A stretch of 64,000 nt of DNA. Origin: Nageia nagi (Eukaryota; Pinophyta). Positions 1 through 12,492 of the stretch are shown piece after piece. The first letter of the stretch is position 1; the number at the start of each line of letters is the position of its first letter. The translations under genes were made by a program, and so were the position numbers. The notes under the pieces were generated by a model. That model saw only the letters and a program-made list of their open reading frames with translations. It had not been told where the DNA came from and made no database searches. The DNA lies in the NCBI GenBank assembly GCA_050084985.1, contig JBITNC010000001.1, positions 165,540,001-165,604,000 of the forward strand, written 5' to 3'.

Positions 1-1070
1 TTTGGTAGTGACATTTATATTTGGTCTGACTTTTAAGTGCCACTTGCATCGATTCATGTGAACAATCTGATTTTGTATTGGTTTGTGTGTTTGTGTGTGT
101 GCACACCATATCAAATTTGATGCCTTTAGGGCTACACTTCTAGTGGCCTAGTTATACCCCATCATGGTCATTTAGAAGAAGATTTTGCATTTGGGATTTT
201 TGCATGACATTATGCATTTTTGCATATGTGAGACTCTACACTTAATAAAAATATTGCATATTGAGGATCTTGCATTTTGGGATGTTGGCTACAAGCTTTT
301 GTATGTGTAAGAATTTTTGAGTTGTTGCATCTGTTATAACTGAGGTTTATTGTATTTCATATGAATGCAACGAGGTTTTTCTACATATGTTTGGGTTGTT
401 GCATCCTTAAGCTTTTACATTTTGTTGCATAGAGGTTCATTGCATAAGGGGTTTCTATGCATGTTCATCATTGAATATCATCATGAATGTATTTCTTTTG
501 AGGAATGAGATTATAAAGTTAATACTATGAAGGATGTCATTTGTGGGATCATGCATATTTGAATAGCTTTTCTCTTGGAGTTACGTATTGAATATTGATT
601 GAAGTGGTTTGAGTTGTTCTTTGCATGGTTTGCATGTAAGTGAATGTATTATGAGGCTCATAACTTATCTTTATACCATTCGGTTAGGTTTTTGTGCTCA
701 CACCCTCACTTCATTTATTTCTCCCCATTGAGTCTTCCACCAAAGACCCCACAACTTCTTGCTCTCGTCTGGTAGTGATTTGAGTATATTTTGCTATTTT
801 CTTCCTGGCTTGATAGTGAGTACATTGACCTTAATGAATCTGAAGATGACCTGCCGAGACACTGCATCACTGGTGATACCTTCATAAGTTCATTTTTACT
901 TGTATTCCTTTGCATTTATCCTTGTGTTTTGTCCCTGCATTTGTGATCTTTCTTCTCATTTGTTCACATTTGTAGTCTTTCCTCATTGTGAAGAAGAATT
1001 CTGAAGTTGTATTTCCCTTGTATACGGTTAACAACATGCATCTCTGACTACTATGCCTTCAAGACCATAT
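1..1070. other. AT-rich non-coding stretch
   Basis: No convincing coding sequence on either strand. The first 640 bases are unusually rich in TTGCAT/ATGCAT words (about fifteen by eye), separated by T-rich text. It may be part of a decayed LTR or UTR, but no partner copy or element boundary is visible in the window. Confidence 0.5.
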
Positions 1071-2130
1071 TCCATGTGAGCGCTTGGGGTAACCAGTCCT
1101 TTCAGGCGGAAACAAGTAACAATGTTTCCTCTAAGTCTTGTGCATGTTTTGGACTAGGAAAGAAAAACATACCAACAAATGGGTCTTTTCTGGATCCCTA
1201 GGAATGTGAACCAACAAATTAAAACCCTCATGCGGAACTTTCCATGGTGTGGCAACTCAAAGGAAAGGAAAACCCACCTAGTACCCAAGTAGACTGTTTG
1301 TTCAGACTTGGAATTGGGAGGTTTGGGCATCAAAACTATTTGTATCATGACTATTGCCTTAATTGGCAGGCTAGAATGGCAGTGCTACAAACAATCTGAC
1401 TCCCGATGGAGCCAAGCATTTAGATCCAAATACTTAGATCACTTTTCTCCCCATAGAATTTTCACAGCAGTAAATCTTCCTTTCGATTCTATGATTTGGA
1501 ATGGATGAGGAAGGCCAGGGACCATATATCACATCTCTTGAAATGGGTCACTTTTGGAAAGATACATGGCTGTCAACAACGCCGCTAGCATAGTTAAACA
1601 AGTTCAAGTAGCTGCAAAACTTGCTCATCCAAATAAGAGGAGAACATTTTGTTGATTACATAGAATGGAGCAATGTTGATGGCCGACTGTTACCAAAATG
1701 GCGCAGTCTTGACATAATTCCTGAAGATCTTAGCGCTGAACAAAAGGCTCTAGAGTCCATGTTACTACTTTATAAGCTTACGCCAGATGAAGAAGACCAC
1801 CTCATCTAGGCCCCAACTTCGATGAGAGACTATACAGTTAGATCAGCGTACACCAATCTGGCTCCCCCTCTTCCTCCAGCTTGGCCTCTTATTGTTTGAA
1901 ACAAAATATGGAAATCAAAAGACTGGCACAAGGCCAGTTTCTTCTTACGGGCTGCCACACAGCAAATTCCTCTCCAACAAGCAATTATTCAAGAGAGGTT
2001 GGCCTGAGATTTTATGATGCGTTTTGTATAAAGAATCAGCTGAGATGGGCTCTCATCTACTCCTTCAGTGCCTTTTTTTTTTTGAAATTTGGGGTCATTT
2101 TTGTTGGGAAGGAAATCTTTCCTCTAACTA
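1071..2130 (+). pseudogene. LINE (non-LTR retrotransposon) ORF2, C-terminal remnant
   Basis: Read across shifting frames, this matches the end of a plant LINE reverse transcriptase and the zinc-finger domain that follows it (zf-RVT). Landmarks seen: a WIPRNVNQQI segment near 1191, then MRNFPWCGNSKERKTHLV, then the typical ELGGLGIK at about 1308, followed by a DSRWSQAFRSKYL-like stretch. Further on come DEEDHLIW and YTVRSAYTNL (about 1780-1860), an IWKSKDW block, and the remains of a C-N-x-E-x-x-HLL-x-x-C finger near 2030-2080. An in-frame TAG at 1290 sits where a tryptophan is normally found. The upstream reverse transcriptase and endonuclease are absent, as is usual for 5'-truncated LINE copies. 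The piece is long dead. Family-level assignment is firm; clade is not resolved. Confidence 0.8.
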
Positions 2131-2453
2131 AGATCGTCAAAAAGATGATAAATGGGAAAGCAACCAGCATTTAGGTGAGATGGTGTTACCTATCCCTTCT
2201 TGTAAGGACTGATACCCCAAGGTTTCTGAATTCAGAGTTGCAAAAATGCTCTTCTTTTGCATGGCCATCTGCAGTCCTTCATTCTTTAAGATATCCAGCA
2301 TGAGAAACTTTGAATCCTTGTTTTTTATGTTTGGCAATGCACTTTGGTCAAAAGGATGCAATCTTGGAGGTAGGCACTATTTTTCTTGGTTTGATATCTT
2401 TTCCTCAAAAATGCTCAAAAAATGTAAGCTTTGTGGAGAAGAGTGGAGTGTAA
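2131..2453. other. Non-coding junction between LINE remnant and element A
   Basis: No recognisable domain. This may be the LINE 3' tail or older filler into which element A inserted; the base before 2454 is the left edge of the LTR. No clear 5-bp target duplication could be paired because the right end of element A is not intact. Confidence 0.4.
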
Positions 2454-3958
2454 TGTGATATCCCCAGTTTTATGGTCTTTTCCCCATTTCACCCATGATA
2501 AATGGGAACATTAGATTAGGAGTATATTTATTTAATTTTAGCAATTAAGTTGATTTGTAGCCCAATTATTGTAAGTTTCACTTGGAGAGTAATTAATTAC
2601 TCCAATTATGGGACATTGGGGTCTATTTTAGCTTGCTAGGTATTATTTTATATTTAATTATTCTAATAATTATGTAATCAAAATACCAAGGCTAATTATT
2701 AATAGTAAATGCAATATTAGTCACCTAATTTGGGACGTTGCATATTTAGAGCTTTGATGAATGTAAATTGGCATTAATGGGCCTCTATTGTATTTATTGC
2801 ATCCCTTTTGAGGTAGAGCATGAACTATGGTGATTTCACTCATCACGAGGCACAAGAAGACAATCTGGCTTGGACATGGCACATTTAGAGAGATATTTGT
2901 CATCCCAAGGCATGGAGAGGCTCCCACACCCAGACGTTGGGCTTATGAGGAGGATTGGACCCCATGTTGAGCATTTGGGAATCCCAAGACACCCACGTCT
3001 CACCTTGGAGGCTTGCTAGCTTATGGCATTGACACTGAGGCGCATGGAAGTCCCTACTTACCCAACATTGGCATTCTAGGCCCTTAGATGTGATAACACT
3101 CATCTCAAGGCATCTCATTTTAGGTGTTGGATATATGAGCACACAGCTCACCTTTGTACACCGTTGGATCAATCCCAACGCATGATTAGAAGATAAGCTA
3201 CCTCTCTTATTTAAGGAGAACTCCCAAAAGACCAAAGGCATGTTATGATTATTACTTCTTTTTCTTGGTTCGAGCTCTACTCTTTTGGGATTCCACATCT
3301 TCGGAGTGACGTACCTATAGAGGGGTGCAATATAGAACTTATGTGGGCACACACTTGGGGGTTGGCGCAACCCAAGTTGTAGCTAGCTATTTGAGAGGTG
3401 TTGACATTACCCTCGGATTAATAGAATACTACTAGTGGATCTCTGAGATTCCACCACAGCTGTTGGAGGAAGCCCTAGTGCAAGCCTTGCCACACTACGG
3501 ATCTAAGCCCTGGTGCATCAGTCTTCTTTGGTTAATTTCTATAATTGTGATTCCATCACTTCCATTATTTGAATACAATTGCATATTGGCCATTATATTG
3601 TTATTTGCTTATTGTTTATGGTGATTGTCTCTCATTGCTTGGCATTAGACTATTAAGGGCATGATTGTGGTGACTATATGAGGATTAGTTTCCATAAGTG
3701 AGATGTTGAGCTTGTTGCATGAGATCTAGCCTTTAGCACCTAGGCGTTGGGTATTTTTCAGATTGTTTGCTTTGTTCATGATCCATATTGCTATACGTTG
3801 GTGTATTTGCATTATTTGAAGCTTAATTGATGAGATCTGGAGTTTGGGAGACCAACATCCCTCTCCTAGGGCACGTTTGGTGGTTTTGCTTGCTATTCGG
3901 ATTCCAGACTTGAGGGATTTAGGCGAAATCCCATTAAGCACATTTTAGGCTCATCACA
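2454..3958 (+). repeat. 5' LTR of element A (about 1.5 kb)
   Basis: It begins TGTGATATCCCC and ends ...CTCATCACA, one base before an initiator-Met primer site, which fixes its right edge. The first 190 bases recur at 6708 with about 85% identity by eye, giving the second LTR of the pair. Internal words such as AATGCAATATTAG and GTTGCATAT are shared with the LTR at 39294. A TATA-like TTATTTAAGG lies near 3208. Several ACGTTGGG words (for example near 2934 and 3744) resemble those in the LTRs of element C. The LTR is longer than that of most gypsy elements here (D has 411 bp, E about 625 bp). Confidence 0.75.
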
Positions 3959-3959
3959 A

Positions 3960-3972
3960 TGGTATCAAAGCC
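3960..3972 (+). other. Primer binding site of element A (initiator-Met type)
   Basis: TGGTATCAAAGCC, one base after the LTR end. It differs by one base from the standard plant initiator-Met primer site TGGTATCAGAGCC. The same motif marks the internal edge of elements B, C and D. Confidence 0.85.
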
Positions 3973-5560
3973 AAGATCTTGCCATCCTGTTGGGTTAGAT
4001 CTTGGAAAGTTTTTCATTTGCTGAAGAGGGGAATTCGAAGAAGATTATTTGGAGTTGATTCTAAAAGGAGTTTGAAGGAGATCTCTTTGTCCTGTTGGAG
4101 AGAAGTTGCTGAATAGATCTTGTAGTCCTACTAGAAGATTTTGAAGAGGTGAAGAAAACCTGACATCACATCACAATGGTATTATCCTGGAGTTAAAGTG
4201 GTATTGAGAGAAGTGAAGGATTGAGGAGATATGGAGGTAAAGAGAGCATTTCGACATCTGGATTGAGTTTGTTTGGACACTAGGAGGCTGACGTTGAGTT
4301 GTGGACATCATATTTGTTGGATCTAGACACTTGGAAGCCTATGTTGGAGGTCTAGGAGATTGGATCTCACCTTATAGCAGTTCGTTGGACCTAGTTTGAT
4401 CACATTTTCCGGAATGCAAGGCTCTTAAGGAGGTCTTCTAGCTTGGTGAGTAATTATTTTCAGAATTTTGCATCTTTTCCATTAAATTCAAGGTTCGTTT
4501 TGCTTGGATCTGAGTTTTAAGGAGGAAAAAGGGAGTTCGTTTTGAGCTGAGGAGGCCTAGATCTGAGGTAATTGACATTGCATGAGGATCATCTAGCCAT
4601 TTTGGAGCTGAATTTGGTTTTTGAGGCCATTTGGAGGATCATTTGGCTTATAGGAGTGTCAAATTGAAAAATTTGACACATTTTTACCTTGATATCTACA
4701 TAATGGAGGCATACGAAGAAATGTTGGTCCTTAGGAAGGCTTAATTTGCTATGGATCCGAGAAATTTGGTCATTGGAGCTTGGACATTTGGCATTTTGGT
4801 GGACATTATTCATATTTTGTATCAGTTCCAATGATTACAGGCATTTGTGTGTGAACGTTGAGCCTAAAGGAGGAATAGTTAGAATCAAAGTTGATTTTTA
4901 GGCCCATAATGCATAGGAATGATTAATTTGGCACCTAGACTGGATCATCCCACCGTGGAAGGAATTAAAATTCAGGTTTGAGTAATTTTAAGTATGCAAT
5001 TTAAACTTCAAGCTTGGACTAAGGAAGAAAAATAAATTTATTTAGAAAATTAAAATTTAATTTGAAAAGCAAATTAAATTAGGAGTGATAAGGTATTTTA
5101 TTTTGTGTTTGAAAATTTGAATTTTGGAGGGAAAGCAAGATGCAAATGTGAAAAGCAAAATTCAAATATTTTTAAGACTATATAACCAAACGTTGGAGTA
5201 AAAGGAAAGCATACCAATTTTGAAGAGCAAAAATTTGAAATTTGAGTGTAGAGGCAATTCGTTTGGAAATTGAGGAGCTTGGAGGTAAACGTTGAGCATC
5301 AAGATAGCTAGGAAACCTGCGTTTAGCATCTTAGTGACTGGAAGGCATGTACTGAACACCTAAGAGGCAATTAAGCACCAAAGATCAGTCGTGGTTCTTG
5401 AAAGCAAATTATCAGGCTTGAGCTAGTTTGTTGGGTCCAAGGAGACAGAATATTGAGCTTCAAGAAGATGTTCAAAACAAATTTCGACCTCAAAATCCAT
5501 CTGAGAACAATTCGTCCATTAAAAGAGAGCAATTCAATTAATAAGTAGAAAATTCTAGCC
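3973..5560 (+). other. Non-coding leader of element A
   Basis: Purine-rich leader between primer site and first ORF. No gag, protease or polymerase motif was found in any frame. It holds scattered GGAGG/GAGCTT words and several ACGTTGAG words (about 4855, 5195, 5290), a motif that recurs in related LTRs. Minus-strand ORFs here look like chance frames. Confidence 0.45.
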
Positions 5561-5568
5561 TTATCTTC

Positions 5569-6704
5569 ATGGCAACCTCTAACTCTATGAGGAACAAAGG
5601 AGACCAAATTCCAATTCCACTGGAGTTCAATGTCCTATTCCAAGATTACTCCTCACTTCCTCAAAATTACAAAGGAACTCACATATTTCGGGATTTACTA
5701 GAATACTTGGGATTCAACATTAAAGGAGAAGCAATTTCCTCAACATCATCCGAGCGTGTTAAAGCAGAGAGAGCTCCAAGGTCTACAGATAGAAAACTGA
5801 AAAAGGATATATGGTTAGGAAATGCTGAAAGATTTACTACCAACAATACAGGGTGGAACATAAACGAAGGACACCAGACTTACTTCCATTGTAAGGCACC
5901 ATGGGAGACGAACCATCTTTGCAAACACCCATATTTTCCCTTTCACACAGAAGTAGGAGGGTGAAGTAAAAAGCAGAAGACTAACTACCCAAATCCATGT
6001 ATTTCTTTCCACCACAGAACCAATCGGAAATTGGAGAACATGATCAAAATGATGAAACAAATAGCAGTCAAAATGAGCGAGATGGAAGCACCTCCAAAGG
6101 AAATTAAGGACGAACCACATGTCATACCTTCTCACCAAATGATGGCTCTGGATTGTGTTGTGCAGGAATATCAAGCAAAAACCAAAGCTTTCAAAGAAAT
6201 AGTCCCTTTCCCTACTTACTGGAAAAGAAAAAACAAAATGAGGTTCTAGAAGACTTGCTGATTTGCCAGAAGAACCAGGTAATACTCCAAGATTACGAAA
6301 TGGAGTTTGATAAAAAAAGGAGAGATCATGCCACAAGGTTTCCAAAGGCAAGGACAACCGAAATGCAAGATATTTTTGAACCATGCCACATCAAGTCCTT
6401 GAAGAATCTTGTTGAGGACTAAGGCCTCACAAAAGATAACCATCAAAAAGAGTACACATCAATCAAAATGGAAAAGATGGTATGGCAGAAAAATAAATTT
6501 GTTGATGAAGGGCTACCTAAGGAACCAAAGTTTGTAGACTCAAAACATGTTCCATGGACAGAAGATGAAGTTAAGCCAGAGTTTGTTGATTCTAGCTTCG
6601 CCACAAAGACCAGCTATGAGGAAGACAAAGAAGAGGATCATGAGGACTTTGTTGCAGCTAATGATGTTCCGAATTACTTAGGGGCAAGCAATTTGGGAGG
6701 GCGG
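5569..6704 (+). pseudogene. Unassigned ORF remnant inside element A
   Basis: Starts at an ATG (MATSNSMRNKGDQIPIPLEF) and stays open for 131 codons to 5964. The theme then continues in other frames at 6031-6249, 6153-6422 and 6468-6752. The pieces are hydrophilic and rich in K/E/D, with a coiled-coil-like M-x-x-MIKMMKQIAVKMSEME stretch and an acidic tail (EEDKEEDHEDF) ending at the purine tract. I see no retroviral zinc knuckle, protease DTG or RT motif. It could be a highly diverged gag or a captured host sequence; I do not recognise it. Its position, running right up to the 3' LTR, shows that element A carries no pol and must have depended on enzymes made elsewhere. Confidence 0.5.
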
Positions 6705-6707
6705 AAT
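6690..6707 (+). other. Polypurine tract of element A
   Basis: A TTTGGGAGGGCGGAA stretch directly before the second LTR start, preceded by GGGGCAAGCAA. The same CAAGCAATTT...GAGGG arrangement precedes the 3' LTRs of elements B and C, linking the three. Confidence 0.65.
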
Positions 6708-6893
6708 TGTAATGTCCCCATTTTTATGGTGTTTTCCCCATTTCACCTCTAATAAATGGAAACATTAGATTAGGAGTATTTTTATTTAAATTTAGCAATT
6801 TAGTGGATTTTTAGCTCAATTATTGTAAGTTCCACTTGAAGAGTAATTAATTACTCCAATTATGGGACGTTGGGCCTATTTTAGCTAGGGGAC
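6708..6893 (+). repeat. Start of 3' LTR of element A (truncated or chimeric)
   Basis: Begins TGTAATGTCCCC and parallels 2454-2640 closely (shared words include CATTAGATTAGGAGTAT, AGAGTAATTAATTACTCC and AATTATGGGAC). Similarity stops abruptly near 6893. Either the rest of the LTR was deleted, another sequence inserted, or this LTR is a recombinant of two subfamilies. Confidence 0.7.
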
Positions 6894-7780
6894 TTAGTTA
6901 ATTGTTGCAAGGTATTTTCTCCTCCAAGGTTGATCACACAGTTTTACAAAGACACACTTGCATCTTTTTGGAGAGGTGTGACCACCACCTTTTGCATGAA
7001 AATTGGTTGACACATGTTCATTGACCATCCTCTCATCCTATAGCATGGTGACACCTGTCACGTCCCAATTATAAAAGCCTTGCAATAGTCATAACTTTGC
7101 ATTGATCATTTCAAATGAATATGGTCACATGATTTTCAGGAGATAAGATTTCATCTTTTGAAGGTGGTGCACTCATTAAGTTGGAAGCCTTAGCCAATGT
7201 TAGTCAAGTCAATTTACCTTATCATCCGATCGCATGGCTTCTAGAAGTTACTTGTGTATCTTTGTTTTAAGGTGCACCTCACATGAGCATTAAAAGAGTT
7301 AAGCCTTGTGTTAAGTAACCCTTGGGGGGGCACACTTAAATGCATAATAGAGTTTAGTTTCTTCTCATTAAGTCGTCCATTGTTTCCGTTTACATGTCAT
7401 CCCTCCATTTTGTCCTAGCCATGTTCCATAGAGTCAACTTTCCCCACCATCTCACCTGGTCGTACCATCCATTCAAGTTGCAAAGTTAACATCTAAATTG
7501 GGTGCGACCAAAGACTTTTGAGCATTAATTCAAGTTTCCATATTAAGTTGGGTCCCACAAGATGGCTAAGGGAGACATATGCATGCACATTGTATTAATT
7601 GATTAAAGCACAAATTCTAGATGTTGTATGCATCAAGGAAGGTCAACCATCTTTCGTCGTGAACATTAAATTCCGAATTTGTCTACATTAGTACATCACC
7701 TTCATCGTCTTAACCGCAAGTATACAGGCTTGCCAGGCACCGTACATCTCATTATCCCACTTGCATCACTCCCTATTGCG
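6894..7780. other. Non-coding stretch after truncated LTR
   Basis: No domain found and no second primer site. It may be the LTR and leader of the element carrying the coding remnant that follows, but I could not find a matching partner downstream. Confidence 0.35.
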
Positions 7781-7784
7781 TTTA

Positions 7785-10700
7785 TCAGTCAGTCCAATCA
7801 TCCACTAACTTGGTTTGCCTTTGCAAGTTTAAGATGTCAAAGAGCAATTCCAGGTTGAGAAAGACTTGAAAGCTCCAGCTAGCTAGACTGACTGAGCTAA
7901 GTAAAATAGAGTTTGCTAAGGAAAATCCCGAGAATCCATTGGAGGCCAAGTTCAAAAATAACCTTTTGAAAATCCAAGACACTTATTGGTCTTACACAAA
8001 TCCTAGTCGAACGTTACAATCTATTAGCGGGCTGGAGAAAAATCAAGTGCTTAATGAAGTGATTTGCACTGTTGGATTGGCTACTGCCACCCTATTCCTG
8101 TTTGCTACATCTTTTCCTGAACTGTGTTGTGAAGTAGGCAAGCATGCCAACTTCAAAGACTACGCCCTTTATGACACCAATGGCAACAAGATCCTCGATT
8201 TCTCTCCTGAAGGTATTGATGAAGCTTTCAAATGGAGTGGCAAAGGGGTCATCTACACTAAAAGAGACTCCTTGGATTACTATCAAAAGTCTCAACAAGA
8301 TAGGGATCTTATCCCAGACTAGCTCGAAAATGAAAGCAAGGAGTTCACCAAAAATAAGTTGATCAATGCAAAGAGGCAGCATTTCTATCCCACCATCTTG
8401 AAAATCATCAATATGTTGTCTCAGGTCACTGGTAAGGAGGACGACCTCAAGTTCAAAAAAGAATTCACTGGTTTCATTGCAATAATCAGGAATAGGCAAA
8501 AGATCAAGTGAAGTAAGGTGATCAGTGACTCCCTTCTTCAGCAGTTGGCTCATATTGGCACATCCAAGAGATTTTAAATGAATTCTTATCTAGTTTATCT
8601 CATCATCCACGACAAGAATAGAAGATCGGCACATGCAACCATGGATATTTTGAACAATCCTACAAAGCATGTATGGAGAACCTATCCCAAATGGTGGTTG
8701 GAATCTAGATGGGAGAATTATGCCATGAGAAATGATGGATGGGAATATCAGCTCTACAAGGAGATCAAAGGCAGGCAAATGGTGAAAAAGATATTTGATT
8801 ATACTGTGGAAGCCATCAGGGGGCATGCGGATTTCTTCTTGGAAGACCTTGCACATACATACATTCAGGTCTATGGCTCTGATATCAAGCCTTATCTTCT
8901 GCAGGCAATTGTTATTCATGTATGAGAATGTATGGAAGAAGAAGGATGCCAACGTGAATCTCCCTATTTTCATCGGGGAGTACACTTGTTCTGCCTGTCA
9001 GGAAGCCAAAGAAATGAAAAATGTATTGTCTTATTATCACTTTGGTGAGGAATAGGCAACCTCCCACTGTGAACCCCAAGGAAGAATCTAAGCCTTCTAT
9101 AGGCAAGCTTTCAGAAACCTAGTTACTTATGAGCACCGACCTCTAGGTGACAAGGAGAGATATCGGAACAAAAGGGAAGAAAAACAAATTCAATAGGTGC
9201 ATCAATTACTAGTAGCCGAGGGCCGAATCCATAGGAGAATCCAAAGTTTGAATAAGCCTCAAATGGCTTTAGCTAAGAAATCTACCTCCCAACAACAGTA
9301 AGAAGGCGCCAAGGGAGAACAAGCAAACATGCTACCTTGGGAGGCTCTAGACCAAAAATCCATTCTGTCATCAAGGAGATTACTAGAGATGTCCAAGTCA
9401 TGGCAGAAACGGGGTATCCTGACTTCCCATTTCAGCAACTCAAGGATGCTACCCCAAAGGACGTCCCCATGGTGTCAATAATGCCAATTAGAGCTGAGAA
9501 TCCCTTGGCTTGATGCCTGCAGAAGACCATGTAGAAATCGAGTTCTCTGAGCCAATTGAGACAAAATTCCCATACGGAAGATCAAAATATTCCTGTTGCA
9601 AACCAACCTAGAGAGCCTAACTCACCTCACTATTCAAGTTCTTCAGATTCTGAGACATCTTTTGAATCTTTTGGCTCATTCGAGTCTAGTTCAAGTGAAG
9701 AAGGAGAAGATACTAAAAGGGAACATAAGGATGATAAAGACTCGCAGCTTGACACAGAAGACACCTAGATGGTAGACATTGAAGGCGAGTCTAAGGCTGA
9801 AATAGCCAATGAGACTTTACCAGCAAGATCAATGTCTACGAAACAGGTTGCTTCCTTTGAGTCCACCTCTCCGAGAAGGAAAAGGAGGTATTCACCCAAG
9901 AAGGAAGTCCCTAAGGCGACCCCAGCAAGCCTTCAAACTTGAGTAAGACCCCTACAAAAGGAGGAGATGAGGAAGATGGAGGCGATAATGAAGAGCAAAG
10001 AAAGAAGAGGAAGCAGTTAGAACACGGTAACCAAAAACCATTGAAAATCAAGGAGAAGCTAGTTGAAGTTAAAAACCAACAGTTAAGAATCGAGGAGATC
10101 CCCAAGAAGCTTACTCCCACAAACATAGATACCACTATGGCCAACATTGCGTCACGTTCTGGTCCCCAGAAGCGGTATGATTTTGATATTGACGCAATCA
10201 TCAAGGACCTACAAATGAGCTATCACAGTGATGACGAAGAATCCAACCAGAGAATGGACAACGCTTTCGAGGACTCCTCGATTGAAGAGCTTGACACCTT
10301 CGTCTTCATGAAAAAGGATATGATGACCATTAATAGATGTTATTCGAAAAAAGAAGCATCCACAAGGTTTACAAGATGTGCGGGTCCACACTGAGAAGTT
10401 CAAAGTCAAGAAGATTGGATGGGTTAGGCAAAAGCATGCCATCAATTATAACGTGGATGAGATGGTCAACCAAGGCATTGAGAGGGAACATAAGATCAAA
10501 GAATTAAAAAAAGAGTTGGCTGGCAAAAACAAACTCGTGAAAAAGATAGAAGCTGCTAAGATGTTCGTTGAAGATGTCAAGTTACAGGCCTCCTTGAACA
10601 TGGGTGTAACGGCAACTAAAGAAGCCCTAGTGAATGGCATAATGAGGATAGTCAATGAGCTCGTGCTCTGGATGAATTCCCTCATAGACGAGCAAAAGGC

Positions 10701-11110
10701 AAAAGAGAATATGACCGCAACTGTTTCTCAGTTGTTGCAAACTTTCTAGAATCACAAACAAACTATTTAGAATTTGAAGAGAATGTCTGTAGGGCAAGCG
10801 GATTGGATACAATACTGCCAGGAATTCGCCTACCATTTGCGTTGGCTAAGGTTTGTGGTAGGAGAATGCGTCAACCTAACCAAGATGAGGACCGATTTGT
10901 TATTCAACCTAACCTTCCAGATGAGTCAGTTCGTCTGGCCAATTGGGTTTTATTAATGAAGATGGTAGCGCAAGGAGAGTTGAGCTTGTGGCCCAAGAAT
11001 TCCAGAACATCGTTCAAGAGCTCATCTTCACCAAGGACATGAATTTGTTGAATGTGGGAATGCACATTGAGAACCAACAATGATTGGTCATTTGGAAATT
11101 CCAGATGGAA
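7785..11110 (+). pseudogene. Long unassigned coding remnant (over 900 codons), function unknown
   Basis: From 7939 to about 8925 a single frame reads like a protein interrupted only by three stops (8320, about 8509, about 8575). It then shifts frame near 8915 and continues to about 9055. Recognisable stretches include FSPEGIDEAFKWSGKGVIY, YPKWWLESRWENYAMRND and IFIGEYTCSACQEAKEMK with a CxxC pair. Downstream pieces at 9556-9768, 9939-10394 and 10378-10749 are charged: a Ser/Glu-rich acidic patch, basic RRKRRYSPKK and KKRKQLEHGNQK runs that could be nuclear localisation signals, and a heptad-like coiled coil (KIKELKKELAGKNKLVKKIE). No protease, RT, integrase or transposase motif is visible. 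Organisation resembles a gag-like or plant-mobile-type protein followed by a nuclear tail, but I cannot name it. Whether it belongs to an LTR element starting at 6708 is unproven. Confidence 0.5.
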
Positions 11111-12484
11111 TGCACCTCTTGCTACATTCTGGATTTCCATAATAGGAAGGATGAAAATCTGCAAGGTGCACTCACTGTAGGACTCAAAGGCGAAGGCCTT
11201 TTTCGAGGATAGGTCTCATGGGATTTTTGATGAGGTCTTCGTTGCCGCTTGTGGTGAAGTTGTCGGTCCCACTAATGAATAATGGAAAATGGATATTTTA
11301 TTTAAATATTCCTGATCAGCTACTTTTTAAGACAATTATTATTATGACTTGCGTTGTAACAGATGAGTTTTTGCTCCCACAACTGCAAGAGAACTTGATG
11401 ATGTGATGTAACATTGATGTGTTGTTTGAGTGGTATTGTGTAGCTGTAGTTTTGTTTTGTTAATGGTTTTATTTTAGAAAGCAATATTAGGGTTGCTTTT
11501 GTTGTTTTAGGGAAACACTGCAATTAATATTAGGGCAACACTTCATTTAATGTGGTTGTCAGACATTATGCTATAAGTAGCCTAGTTGGGCCATTTCTAA
11601 GAGAGCCCTTAAATTTTGTGACAAAGTTCTATGCTTGTTAGAAGGAGTTTCATTTTGAGGAAAGATTGAATGCAAAACTTTTGGGAGCATTTTGGAGTTG
11701 AGGTTTCCAATTGTATGTATGATCTATCATTTTGGGAAACATTGTTATTAATGCAAGTGATGCTTTTCATTTCATGGAATTATGGATTTGTAGATAACAT
11801 GCTAGTTATCTTGTTGTGTTATTTATAAATTTATGAGCATTTTCTTTGAAAGTCCAGCACTTTAAGAAAAGTTGGTTGAATATCTTTCTTAAGTGTATGA
11901 ATGGCCGTTTCCATGATTTGCATAAAGTTGTGTTATTTTGGGTTACTTTGCTCTTATGTCATTTGATTAGAATCATCCACTGGAACATAGACAAACGAAT
12001 GCTCCACTCCTTTCCTTTTATCCACCCTGACTATTGTCTCATGCTCTTGATTGGGAGTGATCTGAACCCAATCATTTCCTTCCTTGCTTGATAACCCAAA
12101 TGGAAATTCTTAATAAATCCGAGAGATAAAAGCCCCAAACCCTACATAGCGACGAAAATCTATCACTTATCTTACCATCATCTACCAACCATTCCCATAT
12201 CTCTTCCTCATATTCCTTTTGCTTTAGTGTAATTTCACGTGAACATTAGTTGAGATAAAGCCCAATAGGTTCGTATAATTGTGAGCTAACCATCCTTGAG
12301 CGCATCCTCACCTGAACCATCGTGCAAACGATAAACCACCATTGCTTAAAACATGTTATATCTCAAAGTTAAAACTTGTTATATCTTAAAGAAAACCTTG
12401 GGGTTAAAGTCTTTTCAAGTGGGGTAAGTAACGCTACTCCAACCTCAAGCAGTGTTCTTTCCCGCAAGGGGGAAAAGAATACAC
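11111..12484. other. Non-coding stretch
   Basis: Mixed T-rich and coding-like text without recognisable domains. No element boundary is evident. Short ORFs here appear to be chance. Confidence 0.4.
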
Positions 12485-12492
12485 GTCAACAC

